Of a DNA stretch of 16,687 nt, positions 1 to 7,500 are shown in pieces. Position numbers and translations under genes: made by a program. The number at the start of each line of letters is the position of its first letter. Position 1 is the stretch's first letter. The DNA comes from Rikenellaceae bacterium (GTDB taxonomy: Bacteria > Bacteroidota > Bacteroidia > Bacteroidales > UBA932): the NCBI GenBank assembly GCA_900767375.1, contig CAAFYX010000129.1:1-16687 (forward strand). Direction: 5' to 3'. Below the pieces are notes generated by a model. The model saw only the letters and a program-made list of their open reading frames with translations, did not search any database and was not told the DNA's origin.

Positions 1-4
1 AAAA

Positions 5-76
<72 letters not shown>

Positions 77-80
77 CTAT

Positions 81-107
81 AGCCGGTTTAATCGCCGGTT
101 TTGTTTT
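81..107 (+). terminator. Weak hairpin with T-rich tail between tRNA-Thr and tuf
   Basis: AGCCGG (81-86) can pair with CCGGTT (95-100), including one G-T pair, around an 8-base loop. A TTTTGTTTT tract overlaps and follows the 3' arm (99-107). It lies 5 bases after the tRNA-Thr discriminator and 27 bases before the tuf start. It could be a partial terminator, or a tRNA 3'-processing or mRNA 5'-stabilising hairpin. The short stem and long loop make it weak, and tuf is probably transcribed through it, because I see no separate promoter before tuf. Confidence 0.35.
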
Positions 108-134
108 GTAAAAAACACTTAAAAACATAATATT

Positions 135-1322
135 ATGGCAAAAGAAACATTCCAAAGAACCAAACCGCATGTCAACATCGGTACTATCGGCCACGTTGAC
201 CACGGTAAGACCACTTTGACCGCAGCTATCACCAAGGTGCTCGCTTCCAAGGGTCTCTCAGAGGTCAAGTCATTCGACCAGATCGACAACGCTCCAGAAG
301 AGAAAGAGCGTGGTATCACCATCAACACCGCTCACGTTGAGTATCAGACTGCAAATCGTCACTATGCACACGTAGACTGCCCAGGCCACGCAGACTATGT
401 AAAGAACATGGTTACTGGTGCTGCTCAGATGGACGGCGCTATCCTCGTAGTTGCTGCTACTGACGGTCCTATGCCTCAGACCAACGAGCACGTTCTTCTC
501 GCTCGTCAGGTAAACGTTCCTAAGATGGTTGTTTTCCTCAACAAGGTTGACCTTGTAGACGATGAGGAAATGCTCGACCTCGTTGAGATGGAAGTTCGCG
601 ACCTCCTCAGCAAGTACGAGTTCGACGGCGACAACGCTCCTGTTATCCGCGGTTCTGCACTTGGTGCTCTCAACGGAGAGCCACAGTGGGAGGACAAGGT
701 AATGGAACTCATGGACGCTGTTGATACATATATTCCGCTTCCAGTACGTCTTACTGACAAGCCATTCCTTATGCCTATCGAGGACATCTTCTCCATCACC
801 GGTCGTGGTACCGTTGTTACCGGTCGTATCGAGGCTGGTACCATCCATGTAGGTGATCCTGTAGAGCTCGTAGGTTTCGACGAGAAGCCAAAGGCTTCAA
901 CCTGTACTGGTGTTGAAATGTTCCGCAAGCTCCTCGATCAGGGTGAGGCTGGTGACAACGTAGGTCTCCTCCTCCGTGGTATCGACAAGAAGGAAGTTAA
1001 GCGTGGTGAGGTTGTTGCCAAGCCAGGTTCAATCACTCCTCATACAGAGTTCAAGGCTCAGATCTACGTCCTCAAGAAAGAGGAAGGTGGTCGCCACACT
1101 CCATTCCACAACCACTATCGTCCACAGTTCTTCATCCGTACACTTGATGTTACCGGTGAGATCATGCTCCCAGAAGGTGTCGAGATGGTTATGCCAGGCG
1201 ATAACGTTGAAATCAACGTCAAGCTCATCACCGCTGTCGCTATGAACGAAGGCCTCAGCTTCGCTATCCGTGAAGGTGGCCGTACAGTAGGTGCTGGACA
1301 GGTTATCAAGATTGTTGAGTAA
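135..1322 (+). CDS. tuf: Translation elongation factor Tu (EF-Tu)
   Basis: This cytosolic GTPase delivers aminoacyl-tRNA to the ribosomal A site. The 395-residue length is normal. The G-domain motifs are all visible: P-loop GHVDHGKT (19-26), switch I RGIT with the Mg-binding T62, DCPGH (81-85) with catalytic H84, and NKVD (136-139). Domains 2 and 3 follow, with GRGTVVTGRIE in domain 2 and a typical C-terminus. The start is the first ATG in frame, preceded by an AT-rich leader with no Shine-Dalgarno sequence. It sits between tRNA-Thr and tRNA-Trp, an arrangement that can link EF-Tu supply to tRNA supply. A terminator-like hairpin follows 17 bases after the stop. Codons are strongly biased, as expected for one of the most abundant proteins. 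Nothing looks broken. Confidence 0.99.
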   Translation: MAKETFQRTKPHVNIGTIGHVDHGKTTLTAAITKVLASKGLSEVKSFDQIDNAPEEKERGITINTAHVEYQTANRHYAHVDCPGHADYVKNMVTGAAQMDGAILVVAATDGPMPQTNEHVLLARQVNVPKMVVFLNKVDLVDDEEMLDLVEMEVRDLLSKYEFDGDNAPVIRGSALGALNGEPQWEDKVMELMDAVDTYIPLPVRLTDKPFLMPIEDIFSITGRGTVVTGRIEAGTIHVGDPVELVGFDEKPKASTCTGVEMFRKLLDQGEAGDNVGLLLRGIDKKEVKRGEVVAKPGSITPHTEFKAQIYVLKKEEGGRHTPFHNHYRPQFFIRTLDVTGEIMLPEGVEMVMPGDNVEINVKLITAVAMNEGLSFAIREGGRTVGAGQVIKIVE

Positions 1323-1339
1323 TTCACAATAGATTTCCG

Positions 1340-1367
1340 GGGATACCTCATAAGGGGTATCCCTTTT
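1340..1367 (+). terminator. Hairpin terminator or processing hairpin between tuf and tRNA-Trp
   Basis: GGGATACCTC (1340-1349) pairs with GGGGTATCCC (1354-1363) around an ATAA tetraloop, with one internal T-G pair, and is followed by TTTT (1364-1367). The stem is long and GC-rich, but the T tract is short. It ends only 6 bases before the mature tRNA-Trp 5' end, so it may partly terminate tuf transcripts, mark the tuf mRNA 3' end, or both. I find no consensus promoter between it and tRNA-Trp, which suggests read-through. Confidence 0.75.
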
Positions 1368-1369
1368 AC

Positions 1370-1443
1370 AGGGGAATAGAACAAGGGTAGTTCAGCGGTC
1401 TCCAAAACCGTCGATGTGGGTTCGAATCCTGCTTCCCCTGCCA
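1370..1443 (+). tRNA. tRNA-Trp (anticodon CCA), with encoded 3' CCA
   Basis: The acceptor stem pairs AGGGGAA (1370-1376) with TTCCCCT (1433-1439), the D stem GAAC (1379-1382) with GTTC (1390-1393), the anticodon stem 1395-1399 with 1407-1411, and the T stem 1416-1420 with 1428-1432 around TTCGAAT. The loop CTCCAAA places CCA at 1402-1404, reading UGG. The discriminator is G1440, the usual tryptophan identity base. Bases 1441-1443 are CCA, so the 3' end is encoded, unlike tRNA-Thr in this window. tRNA-Trp between tuf and secE is a frequent bacterial arrangement. Confidence 0.96.
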
Positions 1444-1527
1444 ATATATATCAAAGGTTACGATTTGGTAATTGTTTAACAGACAACGTCGCTGCTTCCA
1501 TTTAGACGGAGTCCATTAAAAGTAAAA

Positions 1528-1716
1528 ATGAGAAAGTTTATCAACTACCTGAAGGAGTCTTTCGTGGAACTGACCAAGAAGACCACATGGCCTACATGGA
1601 GCAAGCTTCAGAGCTCTGCACTCCTCGTGATGGTCACAACAGTCATCCTTGCAGTTTCCCTCTGGGTGATAGATCTTGTTTTCCAGTCATTGATGACTGC
1701 AATTTACACATTGTAA
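1528..1716 (+). CDS. secE: Preprotein translocase subunit SecE
   Basis: SecE is the small clamp subunit of the SecYEG protein-export channel in the inner membrane. The 62-residue product is the short, single-membrane-span form found in most bacteria. An amphipathic cytosolic helix (about 3-18) leads into the conserved hinge KKTTWPTWSKL (17-27), followed by one transmembrane helix (about 30-54). It begins 84 bases after tRNA-Trp and is followed 15 bases later by nusG, the near-universal secE-nusG pairing. The upstream gap (1444-1527) is AT-rich and contains no Shine-Dalgarno sequence at the right distance. It also has no exact TAnnTTTG promoter element, so the gene is probably read from upstream. 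Confidence 0.96.
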   Translation: MRKFINYLKESFVELTKKTTWPTWSKLQSSALLVMVTTVILAVSLWVIDLVFQSLMTAIYTL

Positions 1717-1731
1717 TATCCGTTTGATACC

Positions 1732-2298
1732 ATGGGCGAAATGAAATGGTACGTTCTTCGTACCGCCGGGGGAAAAGAAAAGAAAGCCAAAGAATATCTC
1801 GAGAAAGAAATTGAGCGAAGTGGTCTGCAGGACCAGGTCGCTCAAGTGCTCGTTCCGGTCAAGAAGGAAATCGTCACAAAGAACAACAAGAGAAAGGCGG
1901 TTGAGAAGCTGCTTTTCCCTGGTTATGTGCTTATCCAGGCCGAACTCAGCGCAAAGCTTGAGAACATCATCCGCAATCTCGTTCCCGGCATGTCAGGATT
2001 CCTGACAGAGAAGAGGACCGTTAATGGATCCCAGGAAGAGAGGATTCCAGTACCTATCAGAGAAGATGAGGCTGCGAGGATCCTCGGCGAGCAGGACGAG
2101 AACGCCAGCAACGCTGCCGAGACCGAGGTCAACTACGAGCTCGGTGACAAGGTCAAGATCACTGACGGTCCGTTCAGCGGATTCAGCGGAACAGTGGATG
2201 AAATCATCGAAGACAGAAGCAAGCTCAAGGTCATCGTCGTCATCTTCGGACGCAAGACACTCCTTGAACTCAGTTTTACACAAGTAACTAAAGAATAA
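1732..2298 (+). CDS. nusG: Transcription termination/antitermination factor NusG
   Basis: NusG binds elongating RNA polymerase through its N-terminal NGN domain, suppresses pausing, and links polymerase to the ribosome or Rho through its C-terminal KOW domain. The 188-residue product shows NGN beginning KWYVLRTAGGKE (5-16), the core FPGYVLI (62-68) and a KOW domain at about 136-185 (ELGDKVKITDGPFSGFSG). An acidic linker (about 111-135) joins them. A second in-frame ATG lies at codon 4. I keep the first because neither has a ribosome-binding site to decide between them. The next gene, rplK, starts 9 bases after the stop, so the two are in one operon. Confidence 0.97.
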   Translation: MGEMKWYVLRTAGGKEKKAKEYLEKEIERSGLQDQVAQVLVPVKKEIVTKNNKRKAVEKLLFPGYVLIQAELSAKLENIIRNLVPGMSGFLTEKRTVNGSQEERIPVPIREDEAARILGEQDENASNAAETEVNYELGDKVKITDGPFSGFSGTVDEIIEDRSKLKVIVVIFGRKTLLELSFTQVTKE

Positions 2299-2307
2299 CA
2301 AGTAATC

Positions 2308-2751
2308 ATGGCAAAAGAAGTTACCGGATTCATTAAGCTCCAGATTAAAGGAGGAGCAGCCAATCCAGCACCTCCGGTAGGACCGGCTCTCGGTTCCAAA
2401 GGCTTGAACATTATGGATTTCTGCAAGCAGTTCAACGCTGCTACGCAGGCTCAGGCAGGTAAAGTCCTCCCTGTAGTTATCACCGTATTCTCAGACAAGT
2501 CTTTCAGTTTTGAGGTTAAGCAACCACCTGTAGCTATCTCCCTCAAGGAGGCAGCAAAGATCCAGAAAGCATCTGGTGAGCCTAACAGAAAGAAGGTTGC
2601 ATCCGTAACCTGGGATCAGGTAAAGGAAATCGCTGAAGGCAAGATGCCGGACCTCAACTGCTTCACCATTGCATCAGCAATGAAGATGGTTGCAGGTACA
2701 GCAAGAAGTATGGGTATCACAGTTAAGGGAGACTTCCCTGAGAACCTTTAA
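2308..2751 (+). CDS. rplK: 50S ribosomal protein L11
   Basis: L11 binds the GTPase-associated region of 23S rRNA at the base of the L7/L12 stalk and takes part in factor binding and the stringent response. Its 147 residues are close to the usual 141-ish. The N-terminal domain has the proline-rich PPVGPALG loop (22-29), the region that contacts thiostrepton. The C-terminal rRNA-binding domain ends with the conserved stretch around KMPDLNCFTIASAMKMVAG. The distance to rplA is 12 bases, indicating co-transcription. In gammaproteobacteria L1 represses rplK-rplA translation, but I could not identify an L1-binding mimic in the 9-base gap before this gene. Confidence 0.98.
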   Translation: MAKEVTGFIKLQIKGGAANPAPPVGPALGSKGLNIMDFCKQFNAATQAQAGKVLPVVITVFSDKSFSFEVKQPPVAISLKEAAKIQKASGEPNRKKVASVTWDQVKEIAEGKMPDLNCFTIASAMKMVAGTARSMGITVKGDFPENL

Positions 2752-2763
2752 AATCTACACAAA

Positions 2764-3471
2764 ATGAGCAAATTGACAAAGAATCAGAAAGCCGTTATGG
2801 CCAAATATGACCATACAAAGGTATATTCTCTTGCTGAGGCTTGTGGGATTTTGAAGGACATCACCTATACAAAATTCGACGCATCAGTAGAGATCTCCGC
2901 CAACCTCGGCGTTGATCCACGTAAGGCCAACCAGATGATCCGTGGCGTTGTCACCCTTCCTCACGGAACTGGTAAGGTAGTCCGCGTCCTCGCACTCTGT
3001 ACTCCTGACAAGGAGAACGAAGCAAAGGAAGCCGGCGCCGACTACGTAGGCCTCGATGAATACATTGACAAGATCAAGGGCGGCTGGACAGACATCGACG
3101 TGATCGTTTGTACTCCTTCAGTCATGGCCAAGGTAGGTGCCCTCGGTCGTATCCTCGGTCCTCGCGGACTCATGCCGAACCCTAAGACAGGTACTGTCAC
3201 CATGGAAATCGGCAATGCAGTCAAGGAAGTCAAGGGCGGTAAGATCGATTTCAAGGTCGACAAGACCGGTATCGTACATGCTGCCATCGGTAAGATTTCC
3301 TTCACTACTGAGCAGATTCTCGAGAACGCTTCAGAGTTCCTCAACGCTGTAGCAAAGCTCAAGCCTCAGTCTCTCAAGGGCACATACATGAAGAGCGCAG
3401 CTGTCTGCACCACCATGAGCCCAGGTGTTAAAGTTGATATCAAAGCATTCTTGAACGGTGCTGAGAAATAA
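2764..3471 (+). CDS. rplA: 50S ribosomal protein L1
   Basis: L1 forms the mobile L1 stalk of the large ribosomal subunit, which helps move deacylated tRNA out of the E site. In several bacteria it also represses its own operon. The 235-residue length matches the family. The signature region runs from C116-T-P-S through the glycine-rich ILGPRGLMPNPKTG segment, which ends at residue 143. The C-terminal T-M-S-P-G-V-K-V-D motif contacts rRNA. It lies between rplK and rplJ with 12-base gaps on each side, the standard L11-L1-L10-L12 cluster. It is complete and shows no unusual features. Confidence 0.98.
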   Translation: MSKLTKNQKAVMAKYDHTKVYSLAEACGILKDITYTKFDASVEISANLGVDPRKANQMIRGVVTLPHGTGKVVRVLALCTPDKENEAKEAGADYVGLDEYIDKIKGGWTDIDVIVCTPSVMAKVGALGRILGPRGLMPNPKTGTVTMEIGNAVKEVKGGKIDFKVDKTGIVHAAIGKISFTTEQILENASEFLNAVAKLKPQSLKGTYMKSAAVCTTMSPGVKVDIKAFLNGAEK

Positions 3472-3483
3472 AAATTCAATATT

Positions 3484-4080
3484 ATGAAGAAAGAACTCAA
3501 AGATCAGGTTATTGAAAACATCTCAGCCCAGCTTAACGAATACTCTAACTTCTACGTTACCGATATCGCTGGCCTGAATGCTCAGGATACTAGCAAGCTC
3601 CGTCGCGCCTGCTTCGAGGCCGGCATCAAGCTCACCGTTGTCAAGAACACCCTTTTCGCACATGTGCTCAAGGGAATCGACAACCCTGAGATGCAGAAAC
3701 TCGAAGAGACCCTCGTAGGCAACACTGCAATCATGTACTGCAACGTACCTAATGCTCCTGGAAAGCTCATCAAGAAGCTCAACAAGGAAGGTATGCAGAA
3801 GCCTGTTGTCAAGGGCGCTTACGTACAGGAGTGCGCATTCATCGGCGCTGACAAGCTCGATCAGCTCGCTGCAATCAAGACCAAGGAAGAACTCATCGGC
3901 GATATCATCGCTCTCCTCCAGTCTCCAGCCCGCAGCGTCATCTCCGCTCTCACCAATGTTGCGGAAGATCAGGCAGAAGACGCCATCATCAAGGCCCTCG
4001 CATCCGCTGGCAAGCCAGCAGAGGAAGCTGCACCAGCAGCAGAAGAGGCCGCACCAGCAGCAGAGGCTGCAACAGAATAA
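3484..4080 (+). CDS. rplJ: 50S ribosomal protein L10, with Ala/Glu/Pro-rich C-terminal tail
   Basis: L10 anchors L7/L12 dimers to the ribosome: its N-terminal domain binds 23S rRNA and a long C-terminal helix binds the L12 N-terminal domains. The product has 198 residues, about 25-30 more than typical L10. The family core ends near residue 173 and is followed by a low-complexity tail (174-198) with two copies of the heptad EEAAPAA (180-186, 187-193). The tail resembles the flexible alanine-rich hinge of L7/L12 in composition. Only 12 bases separate it from rplA, leaving no room for the long L10-binding leader known before rplJ in enterobacteria and bacilli. rplL follows after 36 AT-rich bases. 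Confidence 0.97.
   Translation: MKKELKDQVIENISAQLNEYSNFYVTDIAGLNAQDTSKLRRACFEAGIKLTVVKNTLFAHVLKGIDNPEMQKLEETLVGNTAIMYCNVPNAPGKLIKKLNKEGMQKPVVKGAYVQECAFIGADKLDQLAAIKTKEELIGDIIALLQSPARSVISALTNVAEDQAEDAIIKALASAGKPAEEAAPAAEEAAPAAEAATE
4021..4062 (+). repeat. Two tandem 21-bp units encoding the EEAAPAA heptad of L10
   Basis: Units 4021-4041 and 4042-4062 match except at three third-codon positions, all synonymous (GAG/GAA, GAA/GAG, GCT/GCC). A degenerate third partial unit follows up to the stop. The purely synonymous differences suggest an older duplication kept at protein level, rather than a recent slippage product. Confidence 0.85.
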
Positions 4081-4116
4081 GAATTATTACAATAACAATT
4101 TAAAAATAAAACAATT

Positions 4117-4488
4117 ATGGCAGACGTAAAAGCACTTGCAGAAGAGTTGGTAAACTTGACTGTCAAAGACGTTCAGGAACTCGCAAACATCCTGAAGGAA
4201 GAATACGGTATCGAGCCTGCAGCAGCAGCTGTTGTAGTTGCTGACGGTGGCGCAGCAGCAGCTGGCCCAGCAGAGCAGACAGAGTTCGATGTAATCCTCA
4301 AATCAGCCGGCCAGGCTAAGCTTGGTGTTATCAAGGCTGTCAAGGAAGTTCTCGGACTTGGACTTAAGGAAGCTAAAGAGCTCGTTGACGGTGCTCCAGC
4401 TACTCTCAAGGAGAAAGTTTCCGCAGCAGAGGCTGAGCAGATCAAGAGCGCTCTCGAGGAGCAGGGTGCTGAAGTTGAGGTTAAGTAA
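4117..4488 (+). CDS. rplL: 50S ribosomal protein L7/L12
   Basis: L7/L12 is the multicopy stalk protein that recruits translation GTPases such as EF-Tu, EF-G and IF2. Its 123 residues are the normal length. The N-terminal dimerisation helices (about 1-32) bind L10. The alanine-rich hinge (about 34-52) is flexible. The globular C-terminal domain (about 55-123) contains the conserved factor-binding surface KLGVIKAVKEVLGLGLKEAK. The 36-base leader is almost entirely A and T with no Shine-Dalgarno sequence, a feature linked to strong translation in Bacteroidetes. Two hairpins follow the gene before rpoB, so L12 can be made in excess over polymerase. Confidence 0.98.
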   Translation: MADVKALAEELVNLTVKDVQELANILKEEYGIEPAAAAVVVADGGAAAAGPAEQTEFDVILKSAGQAKLGVIKAVKEVLGLGLKEAKELVDGAPATLKEKVSAAEAEQIKSALEEQGAEVEVK

Positions 4489-4498
4489 CTTCGCCCCC

Positions 4499-4514
4499 TT
4501 CCCTGCTTAGGGAA
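4499..4514 (+). promoter_or_regulatory. Small hairpin just after rplL
   Basis: TTCCCT (4499-4504) pairs perfectly with AGGGAA (4509-4514) around a GCTT loop. It lies 10 bases after the rplL stop and 7 bases before the much stronger attenuator hairpin, and has no T tract of its own. It could protect the 3' end of the ribosomal protein mRNA or be an RNase target. The pairing is visible in the sequence; the role is inferred. Confidence 0.55.
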
Positions 4515-4521
4515 CCAAAAC

Positions 4522-4556
4522 AGGTTTAGAGCCGTCAATGGGCTCTAAACCTTTTT
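4522..4556 (+). terminator. Strong intrinsic terminator/attenuator between rplL and rpoB
   Basis: A perfect 12-bp stem pairs AGGTTTAGAGCC (4522-4533) with GGCTCTAAACCT (4541-4552) around a 7-base loop, with a run of T ending at 4556. It is the best terminator in the first 12 kb. rpoB starts only 36 bases after the T run. I see no TAnnTTTG promoter in that space, so rpoBC most likely depends on polymerase reading through. An attenuator at the same place is well known in Escherichia coli, where it lowers rpoBC relative to ribosomal protein transcripts. Confidence 0.92.
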
Positions 4557-4592
4557 CTCGTATTAAAGTTTTCTTTTTTCCAAAGGCAGAAT

Positions 4593-7500
4593 ATGTCAAT
4601 AAAGACAAAAAACACAAGAATAAACTTCGCTACGTCGAAGATTCTGGATTATCCTGACCTTCTCGAGGTACAGCTGAAGTCATTCAAGGACTTCTTCCAG
4701 CTTGAGACCACTCCTGAAAACAGAAAGGATGAGGGTCTCTACCAGGTTTTCCAGGAGATTTTCCCAATCGAAGACACAAGGAACAACTACAAACTGGAAT
4801 TCATCGACTATTTCATCGACCCTCCACAGTATTCGATTGAAGAGTGTCTTGAGAGAGGACTGACCTACAACGTTCCTCTGAAGGCAAAACTCCGCCTTTC
4901 CTGCACGGATCCGGAGCATGAGGATTTCGATACAAGAGTCCAGGACGTCTATCTGGGCAACATCCCTTACATGACTCCAGCAGGTACATTCATCATCAAT
5001 GGATCCGAAAGAATCATTGTATCCCAGCTTCACAGGTCACCGGGCGTGTTCTTTGACCAGAGCATGCACGCCAACGGCACCAAGCTCTATTCTGCCCGCA
5101 TCATCCCGTTCAAGGGATCATGGATCGAGTTCGCCACTGACATCAACAATGTCATGTACGCCTACATCGACAGAAAGAAGAAGCTCCCTGTAACCACTCT
5201 CCTCAGAGCCATCGGTTACAACAACGACAAGGACATCATCGACATCTTCGGTCTTGCAGACGAGATCACCGTAAGCCCTGAAGAGCTCAAAGCCAACGAA
5301 GGCCGCAAGCTCGCCGCCAAGGTGCTCAAGACCTGGATCGAGGACTTCGAAGACGAGGACACCGGTGAAGTCATTCCTATCGAGAGAACAGTCGCCATCG
5401 TCGAGAGAGGCGAGATCCTCAATGAGGAAACCATCGAGAGCATCCTTGAAACAGATGTCAAGACCATCCTTCTCCAGAAAGATGAGGCCAACACCAACGA
5501 ATACGCCATCATCTTCAACACCCTCCAGAAAGACCCTACAAACACGGAGTACGAAGCTGTCAGCTACATCTACAAACAGCTCCGCAATTCCGAACCGCCT
5601 GATGAGAACACGGCAAGGGACGTCATCGACAAGCTCTTCTTCTCCGAGAAGAGATACGATCTGGGCAACGTGGGAAGGTATCGTCTCAACAAGAAATTGA
5701 ACCTCACCACAAATGAGGATGTAAGGATTCTTACCAACAACGACATCATCGAGATCATCAAGTACCTTATCCAGCTCATCAACTCCAAGGCTACTGTAGA
5801 TGATATCGACCACCTGAGCAACAGACGCGTACGCACCGTCGGCGAGCAGCTCGCAAACCAGTTCAGCGTGGGTCTGTCCAGAATGGCAAGAACCATCCGC
5901 GAAAGAATGAACGTCAGGGACAGCGAACAGTTCAACCCTATCGACCTGATCAACGCGAAGACACTCTCTTCAGTGATCAATTCATTCTTCGGCACCAGCC
6001 AGCTGTCACAGTTCATGGACCAGACCAACCCTCTGGCCGAGATCACTCACAAGAGACGTCTCTCGGCCCTCGGTCCTGGAGGTCTGAGCCGCGACAGGGC
6101 AGGATTCGAAGTGCGAGACGTGCACTACACACACTACGGCCGTCTCTGCCCTATCGAGTCACCTGAAGGTCCTAACATCGGACTTATCTCTTCCCTCTGC
6201 GTTTACGCAAGGATCAACGACCTCGGCTTCATCGAGACCCCATACCGCGACGTAAAGGACGGTAAGGTGGACCTCACCGAGGAAGGATGGCATTATATGA
6301 GCGCTGAAGAGGAGGAGAGCAAGCTCGTATCCCTCGCCAACGTAAGGATGGATGATGACGGAACCATCACCGATGACCGCATCCAGTGCCGTCTCGAGGC
6401 CGACTTCCCTGTAGTCACAAAGGAGGAGGTCAACTATATGGACGTAGCTCCTAACCAGATGGCTTCAGTGGCAGCCTCACTCATTCCGTTCCTCGAGCAC
6501 GATGACGCCCACCGTGCATTGATGGGAGCGAACATGATGAGACAGGCAGTTCCGCTCCTCTCACCGGAGTCCCCTATCGTAGGTACCGGTCTGGAGGAAA
6601 GGGTCTGCATCGACTCCAGAACCCAGTTCCTTGCAGAAAGGAGAGGAGAAGTCACCTATGTGGACGCCAACGAAATCCGCATCAAATACGACCGCACCGA
6701 GGATGAGAACTTCGTAAGCTTCTCACCTGAAGAGACCGTATACAAGTTCCCTATCTACAGGAGAACCAACCAGAGCACCACAATCACCCTCAAGCCTATC
6801 GTCAGGAAGGGTGACATCGTGGAGGCCGGCCAGGTGCTTACCGAAGGCTACGCCACCCAGAACGGTGAGCTCGCACTCGGAAGGAACCTCATGGTAGCGT
6901 TCATGCCTTGGAAGGGTTACAACTATGAGGACGCTATCGTCCTTTCAGAAGAAATGGTCAAGTGGGATGTCCTCACTTCCGTACACGTGGACGAGTATCT
7001 CACCGAGGTACGCGACACCAAGCGCGGAATGGAGGAACTCACCTCAGATATTCCTAACGTAAGCGAGGATGCCACCAAGGACCTCGACGAGGACGGTATC
7101 GTAAGGATCGGTGCCCACATCGAGCCGGGCGACATCATGATCGGTAAGATCACTCCTAAGGGAGAAAGCGACCCTTCACCGGAAGAGAAGCTCCTCAAGG
7201 CCATCTTCGGCGACAAGGCAGGAGACGTCAAGGATGCTTCCCTCAAGGCCAACCCTTCACTCAGCGGAACAGTCGTCAAGACCGCTCTCTACGCAAAGGT
7301 CTCAACAGCCAAGAAGGGCCCTTCAAGGAATGAGCTCAAGGCCAAGATCGAGCTCAAGGAAGAACTGTTCGCACAGGCTTCCGAGAAGCTCCGCGCCGAA
7401 TTCATCCAGAAGCTTGCCATCCTCACCAAGAACAAGAAGAGCGCAGGCGTAAGCGACCTCTACGGAGTGGAAATCGTCGCCAAGGACAAGAAATTCACTG

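Noticed and set aside
1459..1467. Promoter-like TACGATTTG before secE
   Set aside because: There are three bases between TA and TTTG instead of two, and no -33 box at proper spacing; not enough to call.
4219..4275. GCA/GCT-rich tract in rplL as a microsatellite repeat
   Set aside because: It encodes the normal alanine-rich hinge of L7/L12 and has no regular repeat unit.
5991..6065. Rifampicin resistance substitutions in rpoB
   Set aside because: D476, H486 and S491, equivalent to the main E. coli resistance positions, are all wild-type.
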